64,000 nucleotides of DNA from Bacteroidales bacterium (lineage in GTDB: Bacteria; Bacteroidota; Bacteroidia; Bacteroidales; UBA932). The notes under the pieces are model-generated. The model had not been told where the DNA came from, ran no database searches, and saw only the letters and a list, made by a program, of their open reading frames with translations. Location of the stretch: NCBI GenBank assembly GCA_022648685.1, contig JALCMW010000007.1, forward strand, positions 36,986 to 100,985. Reading direction: 5' to 3'. The position numbers and the translations under genes are program-made. Shown in pieces: positions 35,803 to 48,200 of the stretch (positions within the stretch are counted from its first letter, which is position 1; the number at the start of each line of letters is the position of its first letter).

Positions 35803-36737
35803 GGATTGACTTTGACGTAAGCAGTATCCGCCATTCCGTAATTCCCCGAAACGAGAATCCTGTCTTCCGGCATAATATTTCCAGACTTGATTTCAATCAT
35901 GTTTTTATACTCGATTCCCTTTCGGATATCAACCTTGACGGCGGTAGTATCGTTTATGAGCTTCATAACCCAGAATTCCGATTGGGAATCATCGGTAAGT
36001 ACGGCTTTTACGGGCACGCAAAGGCCTTTGACACTTTTTCTCAAAAGGTTTACGGAAGCAATCAGATTTTCCGGGATGTCATTTGCATCTTTCACCTTTA
36101 TAAAGACTTGTCTGGTTTGTGCTGCCGGATCTACGCTGGGCATCATCCGTGCTGCATATCCGTCGAGATTTCTGCCGTCCGGAAGACGTACGGTCAGCCT
36201 GTCTCCTTGTCCGACCAGCCTGTCATACTCATAGGGCAGTTCCATTATGAAACCGAAACTTCCGGCATCGGCGACGGTAGCCAGGATTTCTCCTTCCCGG
36301 ACATAATCCCCTTTCAGGTGATTCAGCATGAAAACATATCCCGATGACGGACTGAGAACTGCTGTCCTGCCCGAAAAATGGAAAGAAGGGTCCAAACTAT
36401 TTACGGTATTCCCGAGAGCAAGCGCTTCCTTGGTCTGCAATATGAAAAGGGGCTGCCCGCAATTTACATGGTCGGAAAGTTTTATATTCATTTTCAAGAT
36501 ATAGCCTGTCGTATTCGCTTTTACGTCGTATTTCAGCAAAAACACAGACCGTGCGTTCAAATCAATTGTATCATTGAGTTGCAAGGTATCAGAAGGATAC
36601 ACGACAGAAACGGCCGTCTTCGCAATATTTCCGCCGTCTAATCGTGAATTATCTTCAGGCGACTTGTTTTTACACCCGGTTGCAATCAACAATAATACTA
36701 CAGGGATCATAGGAAAAAGTTGTCTTATAGCTTTCAT
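35799..36737 (-). CDS. RND periplasmic adaptor (HlyD/membrane fusion protein), lipoprotein
   Basis: Lipobox IATGCKNK; VKANTTGYILKMNIKLSDHVNCGQPLFILQTKEAL barrel-sandwich motif; ATGA overlap with the permease gene. Confidence 0.9.
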   Translation of the reverse strand: MKAIRQLFPMIPVVLLLIATGCKNKSPEDNSRLDGGNIAKTAVSVVYPSDTLQLNDTIDLNARSVFLLKYDVKANTTGYILKMNIKLSDHVNCGQPLFILQTKEALALGNTVNSLDPSFHFSGRTAVLSPSSGYVFMLNHLKGDYVREGEILATVADAGSFGFIMELPYEYDRLVGQGDRLTVRLPDGRNLDGYAARMMPSVDPAAQTRQVFIKVKDANDIPENLIASVNLLRKSVKGLCVPVKAVLTDDSQSEFWVMKLINDTTAVKVDIRKGIEYKNMIEIKSGNIMPEDRILVSGNYGMADTAYVKVNP

Positions 36738-36741
36738 TTCA

Positions 36742-37989
36742 TTACAATGTTAGATTGTTTTGCCTGTCGTAAAGGCTATAAAGAACCGTATTGATTTGTA
36801 TTATACCGGATTCCAATCCGATATGATTTTTTATGGCCATTATGAAATCGGTTATACTGATATCACCGGTCGGCAATTGTCTCAGATTGGCATCTATAAG
36901 CACATGTGAATAATGCAGTTGTTCCATGGCTTCCGTCTTCATCGACCGGTATTCACAAATCCGTCTTTCAATATCAGCCGCCTGCTGCATATATTGATTT
37001 TTGCGGAAGTCATTGTACCGCTGTCTTGTATCCTGCTTCAACAGGTTTTGCCGCAACAGCTTTTTCCGCCTGCCTCCATCGTAGATAGGTATCGTAAGCG
37101 ACAGTCCGGCATCGGCTCCGAAATTTTTGTAAGGCGATTTCATGAAAGATGAGGAATAACCGCTTTCTGCATACAAGGACAGTCCGGGACGGTATCCACA
37201 GTTTATGATTTTTGCACCATTCTCTAATTCCAGACTGTCTGTTTCATAGCTTCTTGCATATATGCTTTGCCCGTACGGCAATATTCTTCCGGCAGATATG
37301 GACGGCGGAGCCAGCATTTCAAGTGTGGTATCCGCTATTCCGGATAAATGATTCAGGATGGAATAATCTTCAAGCCAGCCTGCATGAAGCTGATGCGAGA
37401 TCAGTCTGTTTTGCTGCAAGGCAACTACGAAACTCAGGTAATCGGTTTGTTTGAATACGGCTTTACGCGTAAGTTCTCTCAATAACGTATCTTCCTTTTC
37501 AAGCAGATCCACTATTTCAAGGGAATTTTCATATTCGCACTGCGCAGCATAAGTCTTAATGTATTGATCTGTCACAGTCCGGCTTATTTCTTTTCCTGTA
37601 ATTTCCGTGCGATTGTACAACTGTTTTACGAGTAAAGATGAACCTGTCATCCTTGCCTTCATTTCCGCCCGGCCCGGCAACTCCTTGCTTACCCGTATGA
37701 CAGCAGTTACATCCTGTCCATTTGAAAGCGCAGTGTCATATCCCCAACCATGGATAACAGGAGCGGACATGGCATCGCCGATACCTGTGACTTTCAATCC
37801 GTAAGAGGAAACAGTCTCCATACTGTCTATCTTTGCGGAATAACATTGATTCCTGTAGTCATTCAGGACGGGACTGTTTTTCAGGGCAGAATTGATGTAA
37901 TATGCCAAATTGTTGCCTTGTTGCGCCTCTACGGGAACAGGCAATACAAGGCAAAGGACAACAACAGCGATGATTTTTGTCTTTCGCAT
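36742..37989 (-). CDS. TolC family outer membrane efflux protein
   Basis: Signal peptide MRKTKIIAVVVLCLVLPVPVEAQQ; alpha-helical repeat architecture with SLTIPIYDGGRRKKLLRQNLLKQDTRQRYNDF. Start at 37989; track uses 38055. Confidence 0.85.
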   Translation of the reverse strand: MRKTKIIAVVVLCLVLPVPVEAQQGNNLAYYINSALKNSPVLNDYRNQCYSAKIDSMETVSSYGLKVTGIGDAMSAPVIHGWGYDTALSNGQDVTAVIRVSKELPGRAEMKARMTGSSLLVKQLYNRTEITGKEISRTVTDQYIKTYAAQCEYENSLEIVDLLEKEDTLLRELTRKAVFKQTDYLSFVVALQQNRLISHQLHAGWLEDYSILNHLSGIADTTLEMLAPPSISAGRILPYGQSIYARSYETDSLELENGAKIINCGYRPGLSLYAESGYSSSFMKSPYKNFGADAGLSLTIPIYDGGRRKKLLRQNLLKQDTRQRYNDFRKNQYMQQAADIERRICEYRSMKTEAMEQLHYSHVLIDANLRQLPTGDISITDFIMAIKNHIGLESGIIQINTVLYSLYDRQNNLTL

Positions 37990-38128
37990 AATTCCGATAC
38001 CGTCGCCTGAACGGACGGAACCATAAAATTGAAAAAGGGCTTTCATATAATTCAAGATTCAATCCGACGGCAAATATATTGTCTGAATCTGAATGAATTT
38101 TGAATTTCGCCTTTATTTACCCGGGGTG

Positions 38129-39385
38129 TCAGAAGTCAATGGTGAACCTATGCATGGAATCTGTAAAATCGTACCGGATCCCGTATACGTTCAAATCACA
38201 GATGCGTTTGCATATTTCAAGTCCCAGGCCATTGCCGGATTTTCCGGAATTACTTTGCTTCATAAAGCGTTTGAACAGCTTTTCTTTGTCTAAAGCCTTC
38301 CCGTCTCCGGAATTGCTTATTTCAAAAGACGTTGCGGATAAGACGATATTGACCGTGCCATTTTGCGGAGTATAACGTAAAGCGTTGGTAATCAGATTGC
38401 TGAAAAGAGTTTCGATCAGTGTTTTATTGGCCTTTTCACGAATGCCCGACGAAATATTCTTCACTATTTGTATATCTCGCTGGGCAAAAGCCGGTTCCAA
38501 GCGTTCAAGTATATTTTCGATAATATTGTCCAACTCGATTTCTTCGGTCCCGGGAAATTGGTTATTATCTATTTTGGCAAGAAAAAGCAAGGATTTGTTT
38601 AATCCGCTCATCCGGCTGTTGGTTTCGGTGAGGTTCTGAAGGAGTTTTGCCTGTTCTTCCGTTATCGGAGATGTCTGCCAAAGCATATCCAGATCGCTGC
38701 GCATCAGGGCAAGAGGAGTTTGCAGTTCATGGGAGGCATTTTCTGTAAATTCTTTCTGAGCCTGGAATATTTCCTTATTGTGTCCGGTCAGGGCATTAAG
38801 TGATTTGTTAAGATTGTCGAGTTCCGTTATAGGAACCTCAGGAAGATTGAGGGGTTTGTCTTTGTCTATACGGAATTTCCGCAGGGATTCCAGGGTTTTG
38901 TAGAAGGGATTCCAGATTTTCTTATTCAGGTTTTTGTTTATGGCAAGTAATGAAGAGAACAGCAAAATCAATATTAGAAGCTGTATTCCCGCTATAGCAC
39001 GCAAAATATCATCGTTTTCTACCATAGACCGGCGGATCCGGACGAAATATGATCTGCCGTTCACGATCGTACCGAATTCCATGACTCTGTACGGAACTAT
39101 TTCATTGTCATCGGCAACATATTGATTCACAGTGAAGAATCTGTTAGATGTCAATGTTCCGTCTCCTTGACGCACACTTATATCATTGTCCGGGGAAATA
39201 AAACTTCCGGAAGGGACTGTCCGCAAACTCTCTTCTATATGTCTGCGCTGGAAACGCATGCTTTCATCCATATTGCCGTTCATCACAGCACGCAAGACAA
39301 AATAAGTCAACGGAATGAAACACAACAAGATTACGATGGTAAAGCCGATATATCTTATGGCTATGTGATTTGCAAGCTTCATCAT
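38129..39385 (-). CDS. Sensor histidine kinase
   Basis: FTENASHELQTPLALMRSDLDML H-box; FSNLITNALRYTPQNGTV N-box; SGNGLGLEICKRIC G-box; two TM segments. Confidence 0.95.
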   Translation of the reverse strand: MMKLANHIAIRYIGFTIVILLCFIPLTYFVLRAVMNGNMDESMRFQRRHIEESLRTVPSGSFISPDNDISVRQGDGTLTSNRFFTVNQYVADDNEIVPYRVMEFGTIVNGRSYFVRIRRSMVENDDILRAIAGIQLLILILLFSSLLAINKNLNKKIWNPFYKTLESLRKFRIDKDKPLNLPEVPITELDNLNKSLNALTGHNKEIFQAQKEFTENASHELQTPLALMRSDLDMLWQTSPITEEQAKLLQNLTETNSRMSGLNKSLLFLAKIDNNQFPGTEEIELDNIIENILERLEPAFAQRDIQIVKNISSGIREKANKTLIETLFSNLITNALRYTPQNGTVNIVLSATSFEISNSGDGKALDKEKLFKRFMKQSNSGKSGNGLGLEICKRICDLNVYGIRYDFTDSMHRFTIDF

Positions 39386-40056
39386 ATTTCGAATTTATAA
39401 CCCATTCCGTATATGGATTTGATATGTTCATTTCCTCCTGCCGTTGCGATTTTCTTTTTAAGGTTCTTGATATGAGCATAGACCACATCCAGACTGTCGT
39501 AATACTCCACTTCATCGCCGGATAAGTGTTCGGCGATTTCCATTTTAGACAAGACTCTGTTTTTATTGACTATGAAATATAAAAGAAGCTCATATTGCGT
39601 CTTGGTAATATCAAGCTTATTGCCGTTTACAAAAGCTGTCCTGGCATCAGTATCTATTAAGAATTCCCCTGTTGTGATTTTGCTATTGCCGTTGAATTGC
39701 CTTCTGCGTATGACGGCCGCGATTCTCGCACTCAGTTCCGACAAATGGAACGGTTTCGCGATGTAATCGTCCGCGCCAAGGTTGAGACCGGCGATTTTGT
39801 CGTCAAGAGCATTTCTTGCGGAAATTATTATCACACCGGCAGCATTATCCGAAGATTTCAGTTCCCTGAGGAGATCCAGGCCGTTTCCGTCAGGCAGCGT
39901 TATGTCCAGCAAGATGCAATCGTAGTCGTTTCCTTCTATCCGGCACAGTGCCGAACGGTAGTCTGAGGAGATTTCGCAGACATAGTTTTCCTTTCCCAGG
40001 TAAGCGGCAATGTTGCCGGATAATTTGTCTTCGTCTTCAACTACAAGAATCTTCAT
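39382..40056 (-). CDS. OmpR/PhoB family response regulator
   Basis: MKILVVEDEDKLSGNIAAYL, CILLDITLPDGNGLDLL, GADDYIAKPFHLSELSARI, winged-helix C-terminus ending SIYGMGYKFEI; ATGA overlap with kinase gene. Confidence 0.95.
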   Translation of the reverse strand: MKILVVEDEDKLSGNIAAYLGKENYVCEISSDYRSALCRIEGNDYDCILLDITLPDGNGLDLLRELKSSDNAAGVIIISARNALDDKIAGLNLGADDYIAKPFHLSELSARIAAVIRRRQFNGNSKITTGEFLIDTDARTAFVNGNKLDITKTQYELLLYFIVNKNRVLSKMEIAEHLSGDEVEYYDSLDVVYAHIKNLKKKIATAGGNEHIKSIYGMGYKFEI

Positions 40057-40173
40057 CGCTAACAAGGTCCATCCCGCCGGACAGGCTAAGATGCCCCTGC
40101 TCCGGAATCCGCATAAATATAGCAAGAAATCCGGATACGGACATTCTATATCACACCGTAATGAGGATTATCG

Positions 40174-42504
40174 TCACAAAGAAATTTCCTTTAACGGTTT
40201 CTCAGGGCCAAGAATATTGTGCACATGCCAGACACGGCTTTCGGTTATCTTGAATGAAGATTCGCATTGGACATCTGTGGCATCATTGGCAAATTTGGCC
40301 GTATAGGTCCCGGCAGCTGTTTCCCATTCGTCCTTATCGGCATTAAAAGATGCAAGGGAATAAGAATCGACTTTCATGGTTAATGTCCGGCTTTCACCGG
40401 GCGCAAGGTTTCCTGTCTTGGCAAAAGCTTTAAGTTCGATTGAAGGCTTTACAAGCCCGCCTCCGGGTGCACTTATATATAATTCAACGACTTTCTTGCC
40501 GGATACCTTGCCTGTATTCGTAACAACTACGGAAGCTGTAATGCCTCCTTCCTTATTTGTCTTTACAACCGGTTTTGTGAAAGAAAATACGGTATAGCTC
40601 AATCCGTAACCGAACGGATATGCCACTTTCTTCCCGAACGTGGAGAAATAACGGTAACCTACCCATATTCCTTCTGAATAATCGGTATAATCCACATTTG
40701 CGACCTTCGTTTTTCCATTCATGAAAGGATTGAAGAAAGATCCGGATTTCGCATTATAAGGGAAATTCAAAGAAGAAGGATGGTCCATATATGAAACAGG
40801 AAAAGTCATCGCCAACCTTCCGGAAGGATTGACTTTTCCGCTGAGAATATCTGCTACGGCGTTACCGCCCTCCTGTCCCGGCTGCCAGGCAAGAAGTATG
40901 GCGTCAGGCAGATTGTTCCATGAATATGTTTCGATGACGCCCCCGACATTAAGAACGACTATGACTTTCTTGGAAGCTTGATGGAAAGCATCACAGACAT
41001 CGGTAATGAGTTGACGTTCTGCGTCGGAAAGATTGAAATCATCGTCTACTTTGCGATCCTTGCCTTCTCCGGAATTCCTGCCTATTACAACTATTGCCAC
41101 GTCATTACCTTCAACCTGACTGTCGATGAAAGAACGCGGAATTTTTTTATCCGGGATTTTTGCATCACCCAGGAGGATTCCCACGCCGTTTCCGGAAGCT
41201 TTCATTTCCTGCCTTTCGAATGAGACGTAAGCTTTATAATAATCGACAAGATCCTTATCAAGGGTGTAGCCGCAATTCTCAAGACCTTCTTCCATGTTTA
41301 CCACATAAGCTTTATTGACATTGCCGGAACCGGTACCGCCTGCAACGAAATCGATTGAGGTGGCACCGAACAGAGCTACCTTTCCTGTACGCTCCAGAGG
41401 GAGCGTTCCATTATCGTTCTTGAGCAAAACCATGCCCTGTGATGCAGCCGACCTTGCTACCTGGGCATGAGCTTTCAGATCCGGTTTGTCACTGTATCCG
41501 TATCCGTTGAAACGCGGAGTCTTTACAATCAATTCCAATATCCTTTCTACGCATTTATCCAAGTCGGCTTCTTTGATCGTCCCTTTTTTGATATCATCTA
41601 TAAGTTCCTGTGTCTGGGAAGGTTGTCCCGGTTCCATCAAATCATTTCCGGCAAGGATCTGGGCAGCCGTATTCCTTTTGTTAGTCCAATCGGTCATGAC
41701 AATGCCCCCGTATCCCCATTCATCACGAAGCAATGTAGTGAGCAAGCCCCTGTCTTCTTGTGTGAAAGAACCGTTTAGAAGATTGTATGAAGACATGATA
41801 GTCCATGGATGTGCTTCTTTTACGGCAATCTCGAAAGCTTTCAGGTAGAGTTCGCGCAAAGGCCTTTCATTTATAATCACATTATTTGCCAAACGGTTGG
41901 TTTCCTGATTGTTGCATACAAAATGCTTAGCCGAGACTCCCACACCGTTGCTCTGAACACCGTTGATATAAGCAGCGGCGATATTGCCGGAAAGAACGGG
42001 ATCTTCCGAAAAATATTCGAAATTACGGCCATTTAGCGGATTCCTGTGAAGATTCATGCCGGGAGCCAAAAGTACGTCCACTCCGTATTCTTTCACTTCA
42101 TTCCCCATTGTCTTCGTGACATCGTAAACCAAACCGGTATCCCATGTACTGGCAAGCAGTGAGCCGATAGGATAACCCGTACAATAATAAGTGCCTGGAT
42201 CGCCTTTACGTTTGGGATCGATTCTCAATCCGGCGGGACCGTCTGACAAGACTATTCCCGGAATCCCCAGACGCGATATGGCCTGGGTCGTACCTGCGGC
42301 ACCCGGGACAAGCGTTTTGCTGCCTCCGGTAATTCCCGCAACCATGCTTCCCCAGCCCGAGCCAACTACGAGAGTTGCTTTCTCTTGAAGAGTCATAACT
42401 TTGAGGACTTGACCTATATTATCCTTATTCAATTGAGGCTGAGCCACAGCAGAGATAGAGCAGAAGGCAGCACAAAGGGTAAATAAATATTTTTTCATTA
42501 TCAT
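40174..42504 (-). CDS. Glycoside hydrolase family 3 (beta-glucosidase-like), secreted
   Basis: Signal peptide; GIPGIVLSDGPAGLRIDP, NLHRNPLNGRNFEYFSEDPVLSG, AKHFVCNNQETNR, GIVMTDW nucleophile, YPFGYGLSYT, C-terminal Fn3-like domain. Confidence 0.95.
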   Translation of the reverse strand: MIMKKYLFTLCAAFCSISAVAQPQLNKDNIGQVLKVMTLQEKATLVVGSGWGSMVAGITGGSKTLVPGAAGTTQAISRLGIPGIVLSDGPAGLRIDPKRKGDPGTYYCTGYPIGSLLASTWDTGLVYDVTKTMGNEVKEYGVDVLLAPGMNLHRNPLNGRNFEYFSEDPVLSGNIAAAYINGVQSNGVGVSAKHFVCNNQETNRLANNVIINERPLRELYLKAFEIAVKEAHPWTIMSSYNLLNGSFTQEDRGLLTTLLRDEWGYGGIVMTDWTNKRNTAAQILAGNDLMEPGQPSQTQELIDDIKKGTIKEADLDKCVERILELIVKTPRFNGYGYSDKPDLKAHAQVARSAASQGMVLLKNDNGTLPLERTGKVALFGATSIDFVAGGTGSGNVNKAYVVNMEEGLENCGYTLDKDLVDYYKAYVSFERQEMKASGNGVGILLGDAKIPDKKIPRSFIDSQVEGNDVAIVVIGRNSGEGKDRKVDDDFNLSDAERQLITDVCDAFHQASKKVIVVLNVGGVIETYSWNNLPDAILLAWQPGQEGGNAVADILSGKVNPSGRLAMTFPVSYMDHPSSLNFPYNAKSGSFFNPFMNGKTKVANVDYTDYSEGIWVGYRYFSTFGKKVAYPFGYGLSYTVFSFTKPVVKTNKEGGITASVVVTNTGKVSGKKVVELYISAPGGGLVKPSIELKAFAKTGNLAPGESRTLTMKVDSYSLASFNADKDEWETAAGTYTAKFANDATDVQCESSFKITESRVWHVHNILGPEKPLKEISL

Positions 42505-43883
42505 TTTATATTAAAAGTATAAACAAAACCATTTTTTCCATATTGTTTCCATTCCGTTCCGGCAATGCCGCCCGGATTACCACTTTTGGCAAATTCGGTC
42601 CAGCAGTCAGTCATTCCAGAGGCTAATTCGTAATCGGCAGCGGTAAAAGGCCTCCAACTGCGGGAAAGGGTATTGAACATATACCATAGTTCAGCCGAAT
42701 GGAACGCTCCGGGATCCGTTTTGGGATCACCGTCATCACCGGGCAGATTGCGGGAGAAATAATATTCGTATACGGGTTTGCCGCCCTTTTCATAACGGGT
42801 CCTGCAGAAATTATCAACTACGGATCCCGACAAAGAAGGTATGTCGTCCGAATTATAACCTATCATATACGGGATATCGGCAATATCTCCATTTTTAACG
42901 GCTGATGAGAATGTTTCAGTAAGTACATTGCCGTCGATATGGGGACATTGCATGATGAAAGTATGCTTTTTTTTAATAAAGCTGTCGAGAGCAGCCATCA
43001 ATGTTTCAGGCGATGCATTTCTCATCAGGGCAAGCGTGTTCAAACCGGCTGAATCCATGATTGCTTTCCCCAACGAATCGCATTCAGACTGTGTAACTGG
43101 AATATCGTTATCGCTTATCCCTCCCCCGCTCTGGATGATAGCCTTTGACATTAATGTCCTGGACAATGGCGAAACGCATAAATCCTTTACGCTCATTGCC
43201 CCGGCACTCTGTCCGAATATCGTGATATCATCCGGATTCCCTCCGAACGTCGCTATATTATCCTTTATCCATTTGATTGCGGCTATCTGGTCAAGCAAGC
43301 CATAATTTCCTGAGGAACCGCCTTGAATCCCGGAAAGGGCTGGATGTGCCATAAAGCCGAAAATTCCGAGCCGGTAATTTATGGTAACCAGTATCACTCC
43401 CCTCTCAGCCCAGGAAGTACCGTCCATTGTGATTTCATAGCCATAGCCATGATTAAAAGCTCCGCCGTGAATCCACATGGCCACAGGCAATCCGGCTTTT
43501 GTATTTCCGACAGTCTTAGCAGGAGCCCAGACGTTAAGATAGAGACAGTCTTCGCTCATAGCCGGCTCTCCATTCCAATAGAACTCTTTTTTATAAAAGG
43601 AACCCGGAGGTTGTGGAGACTGCCATTCGGCAGGTCCGAATTTATCCGCTATCATTACGGTATCCCAACCATTTACCGCACATGGCTTTTCCCATCTCAG
43701 ATTACCTACCGGAGGAGCGGCGTAGGGAATGCCTTTGTAGATAAGAACGCCTGCCGAATCGTTGAGGACTCCGCGCACCCTTCCTCCCGTAATTGTAAGA
43801 ACGGGATTATGCTCCCCTGCGCAAGATACAAGGAGGAGCATAAAGAAGAAAACCATGAAAAAAAAACGTAAATTCCTGTTCAT
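42501..43883 (-). CDS. Type-B carboxylesterase family protein, lipoprotein
   Basis: Lipobox LVSCAGE; GGRVRGVLNDSAGVLIYKGIPYAAPPVGNLRW, EDCLYLNVWAP, IFGQSAGAMSV nucleophile elbow. Confidence 0.94.
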   Translation of the reverse strand: MNRNLRFFFMVFFFMLLLVSCAGEHNPVLTITGGRVRGVLNDSAGVLIYKGIPYAAPPVGNLRWEKPCAVNGWDTVMIADKFGPAEWQSPQPPGSFYKKEFYWNGEPAMSEDCLYLNVWAPAKTVGNTKAGLPVAMWIHGGAFNHGYGYEITMDGTSWAERGVILVTINYRLGIFGFMAHPALSGIQGGSSGNYGLLDQIAAIKWIKDNIATFGGNPDDITIFGQSAGAMSVKDLCVSPLSRTLMSKAIIQSGGGISDNDIPVTQSECDSLGKAIMDSAGLNTLALMRNASPETLMAALDSFIKKKHTFIMQCPHIDGNVLTETFSSAVKNGDIADIPYMIGYNSDDIPSLSGSVVDNFCRTRYEKGGKPVYEYYFSRNLPGDDGDPKTDPGAFHSAELWYMFNTLSRSWRPFTAADYELASGMTDCWTEFAKSGNPGGIAGTEWKQYGKNGFVYTFNIK

Positions 43884-43889
43884 AAGAAA

Positions 43890-45155
<1,266 letters not shown>

Positions 45156-45278
45156 TTATTTAGTGTTATCAACGTTGTTGTAAAATTAAAAATGTTTTCA
45201 AAACAAAAAAAGGATATGGCAAGGTTGTTAACACTTGGAAAAACAATTGAACGAATTGTAAACAAAAAAATCAAAAAA

Positions 45279-48200
45279 CTATTTATAATCACTCGGCGGA
45301 ACTCCGAATTGCTTTTTGAAAGAAGTGGAAAAATGGGATAATGTACTGAATCCCGTCATGTCCGCGATCTCGGAAATGTTATATACGCCTTCTTTAAGAA
45401 GGGAGGCGGCCCTGTTCAATTTGAAATGTTTGAAGAATATGCTTGGGTTTTCTCCTGTCAATCCTTTTACCTTGTAGTAAAACTTCGTTCTTGATATTCC
45501 AAGGAATTCTGTCATTTTCAAAATATCCAGTTCCGAATCCGACAACTTCTCATCCATCAGATGATACAGTTTCGTCATGAAGGCCCTGTCCTGCGGAGTC
45601 AGAGTATCATCTTCCATATCATCGGTTTGCGTTGATTTGTTCAACAGAGCCTTGATCCTTTCCCTGTTTTTCAATTGGGATTTGATCAGGGCAAGCAGAT
45701 AAGCGGGATCGAAAGGTTTTGTAACGTACGCATCCGCCCCCATTCCGAGTCCCTCCACCTGATCATGAACCGTAACCTTGGCAGTAATCAGGATCACGGG
45801 GATATGGGATAATTGCAGATCTGACTTGATTTCCTTGCAAAGTTCAAATCCGCTCTTCCCGGGCATGATGACATCGCTAAGAACAATATCCGGGATATCA
45901 TCATGCATCTTCCGCATTGCTCCTTCTGCATCGAAACAGCATGTCACTTTATATTTTGATGAAAGTAAAGTGTCCAGATACCCTGATACTTCAGGATCAT
46001 CGTCAACAACCATTATGGATGGGAGAACTTCTTCGGAGTGGTCATGATCCACCGTTTTAACAAGTTCAGGAACGCTCTCGACAGGAGCAAACGACTTCTC
46101 GTCATCAGCCAAAGGTCTTTTCTCGTCATCGGAGTAAGCCACACCGTCCACAGGAAGTATAAGTGTAAATTCAGCGCCTCCTACGGGCCGGTTTCCGGCT
46201 TTCAGAAATCCATGATGCAGACGTGCAAGACTCCTCGCATAATAAAGACCTATTCCGGTACCGTAATTATATGCACCTTTCGTCTGATTGTTCAATTGAT
46301 AATATCTGTCGAAGACCATTTCCAACTGGTCGGAGGGAATTCCTTTACCGGTATCTGCGACGACTATCTTAACGTACTGCGAGCTGACGTCCGTTTCAGT
46401 AAGACTGAACATCTTTTCGGCTTGTCCTCTTGAGATGACGTCGAAACTGAGGCTGATCTTTCCGCCCGAAGGCGTGAATTTCTGGGCATTTGAAAGAAGA
46501 TTGCATATGATCTTGTCAAGTTTATCATCGTCCAGCCATAAGGTAAATGTATCTTCCAGGCCGAAACCGGAAAGTTCCAGGCCCCTGATTCCTGCACTGT
46601 ACTTGAATATGCCAATGATTTCCTTCAGTTTGGAAATAACATCCATCTGTCTGACTTTCAATTTGAGAGTATCGTTTTCCAACCTGTTGAAATCCATCAT
46701 CTGATTCACAAGCCTCAACATTCTTGCAACACTTCTCTGAACTATGGAAAGGAGGTTTTTGTCGGATTCGGAGATTGAACAACTCCGGGATAATTGTTCC
46801 ACCGGTCCGGAGATTACCGTCAACGGCGTTCTGAACTCGTGAGCCACATTGGAGAAAAAACTCATATTCATTTTGTTCACTTTCTCTTCCTGGGCTTTTT
46901 CCATCTCCGCTTTTTTCTTTTCATGCCTTTCGGCGATTATTTTCTTCCTCATATTATAAAGGAAAAAGAAGATAGATGCAGCCAATAAGAAGTAGCAGGA
47001 TCTAGCCCACCACGTCAGCCAAGGATAAGGCTTGACTCTGATATCAAGATAGTGTTCACTTTCTTCTATGCTCTTGTTGTTATTCGTAATGCGGACTCTG
47101 AAACGATACTTTCCGGCCGGAAGATTGGCATAGTAAGCCTCATTGTTGCAATCGGCATCTATCCAATACCTGTCGAATCCTTCCATTTTGTAGAAATAAT
47201 GAGTCCTTTCATTTTCACAATAATCCAAAGCGGCAAAAGAGATACTGAATCCATTCTGTTTCTGTGTCAATACTATATTCGGATTATACGCAAGTTCCCT
47301 GTCGATACATCCACCTTTTCCGGGCTCCACGATTTTATTGTGCACTTTCAGGTTTTCAAAAACAAACGGAACCTTTCGTTTGCCATATGATTCACGGGGA
47401 CTGAAAATCGTAATTCCATGCGTGCCTCCGAATACAAGAGTACCGTCGCCTAGAATATCCGATGACCTGTCATAAAATTGATTGCCTCCGATTCCGTCCG
47501 CTTCGAAATAATTGGTACACGTTTCTTTGACGATATCATATTTCCCTAGTCCGTCCATGGTTCCCACCCACAATTTGCCGTTATGGTCTATCTCCAAAGA
47601 AGATATATCCAAACAAGGAGTACCTGATATCGGCTTCAATCTCCTGGTATCCAAAGAATAACACAAAAGGCCATTACCTACGGTCCCCAGATAAATGTCA
47701 TTTCCATTTCTGACTATGGCTGTAGGAATCATTACGGAACGATGGAGACAGGCTTTCTTATCGGAATAGGATATTTCAATATCTTTAAATTTCTTGGTAT
47801 TGACATCTACGGATTTGAGGTTATGGAACAAAGAAGAAACCATCATTCTTCCATCTCCCAGCGGCAATAATGCGGGAGTGAATGTAAAACCCGGATCATG
47901 AATCTGAAGAGCCGAAGGAGATTTGTCTCCCGGATTTATATAATAAATATTGTTGGAAGTCGTACCGATCCATATGGTTCCGTTTTCATCCTGGCAAATC
48001 GACATGGGAACCGGTACGAAGAAACGCCGGAGCAATGAAAGTTTTCCTTTGACGTAACGGCATTTGAACAGAACATTCTGCTGCATGAAACCCAGCCATA
48101 AATTATCTTCCTTATCTATGAAAAACGGATTGGCGGACATCTCTCCAGGAGGAAAATCCGGAAACAGCTTTATGAAATCCACGGATACGACTTTCCTGTT

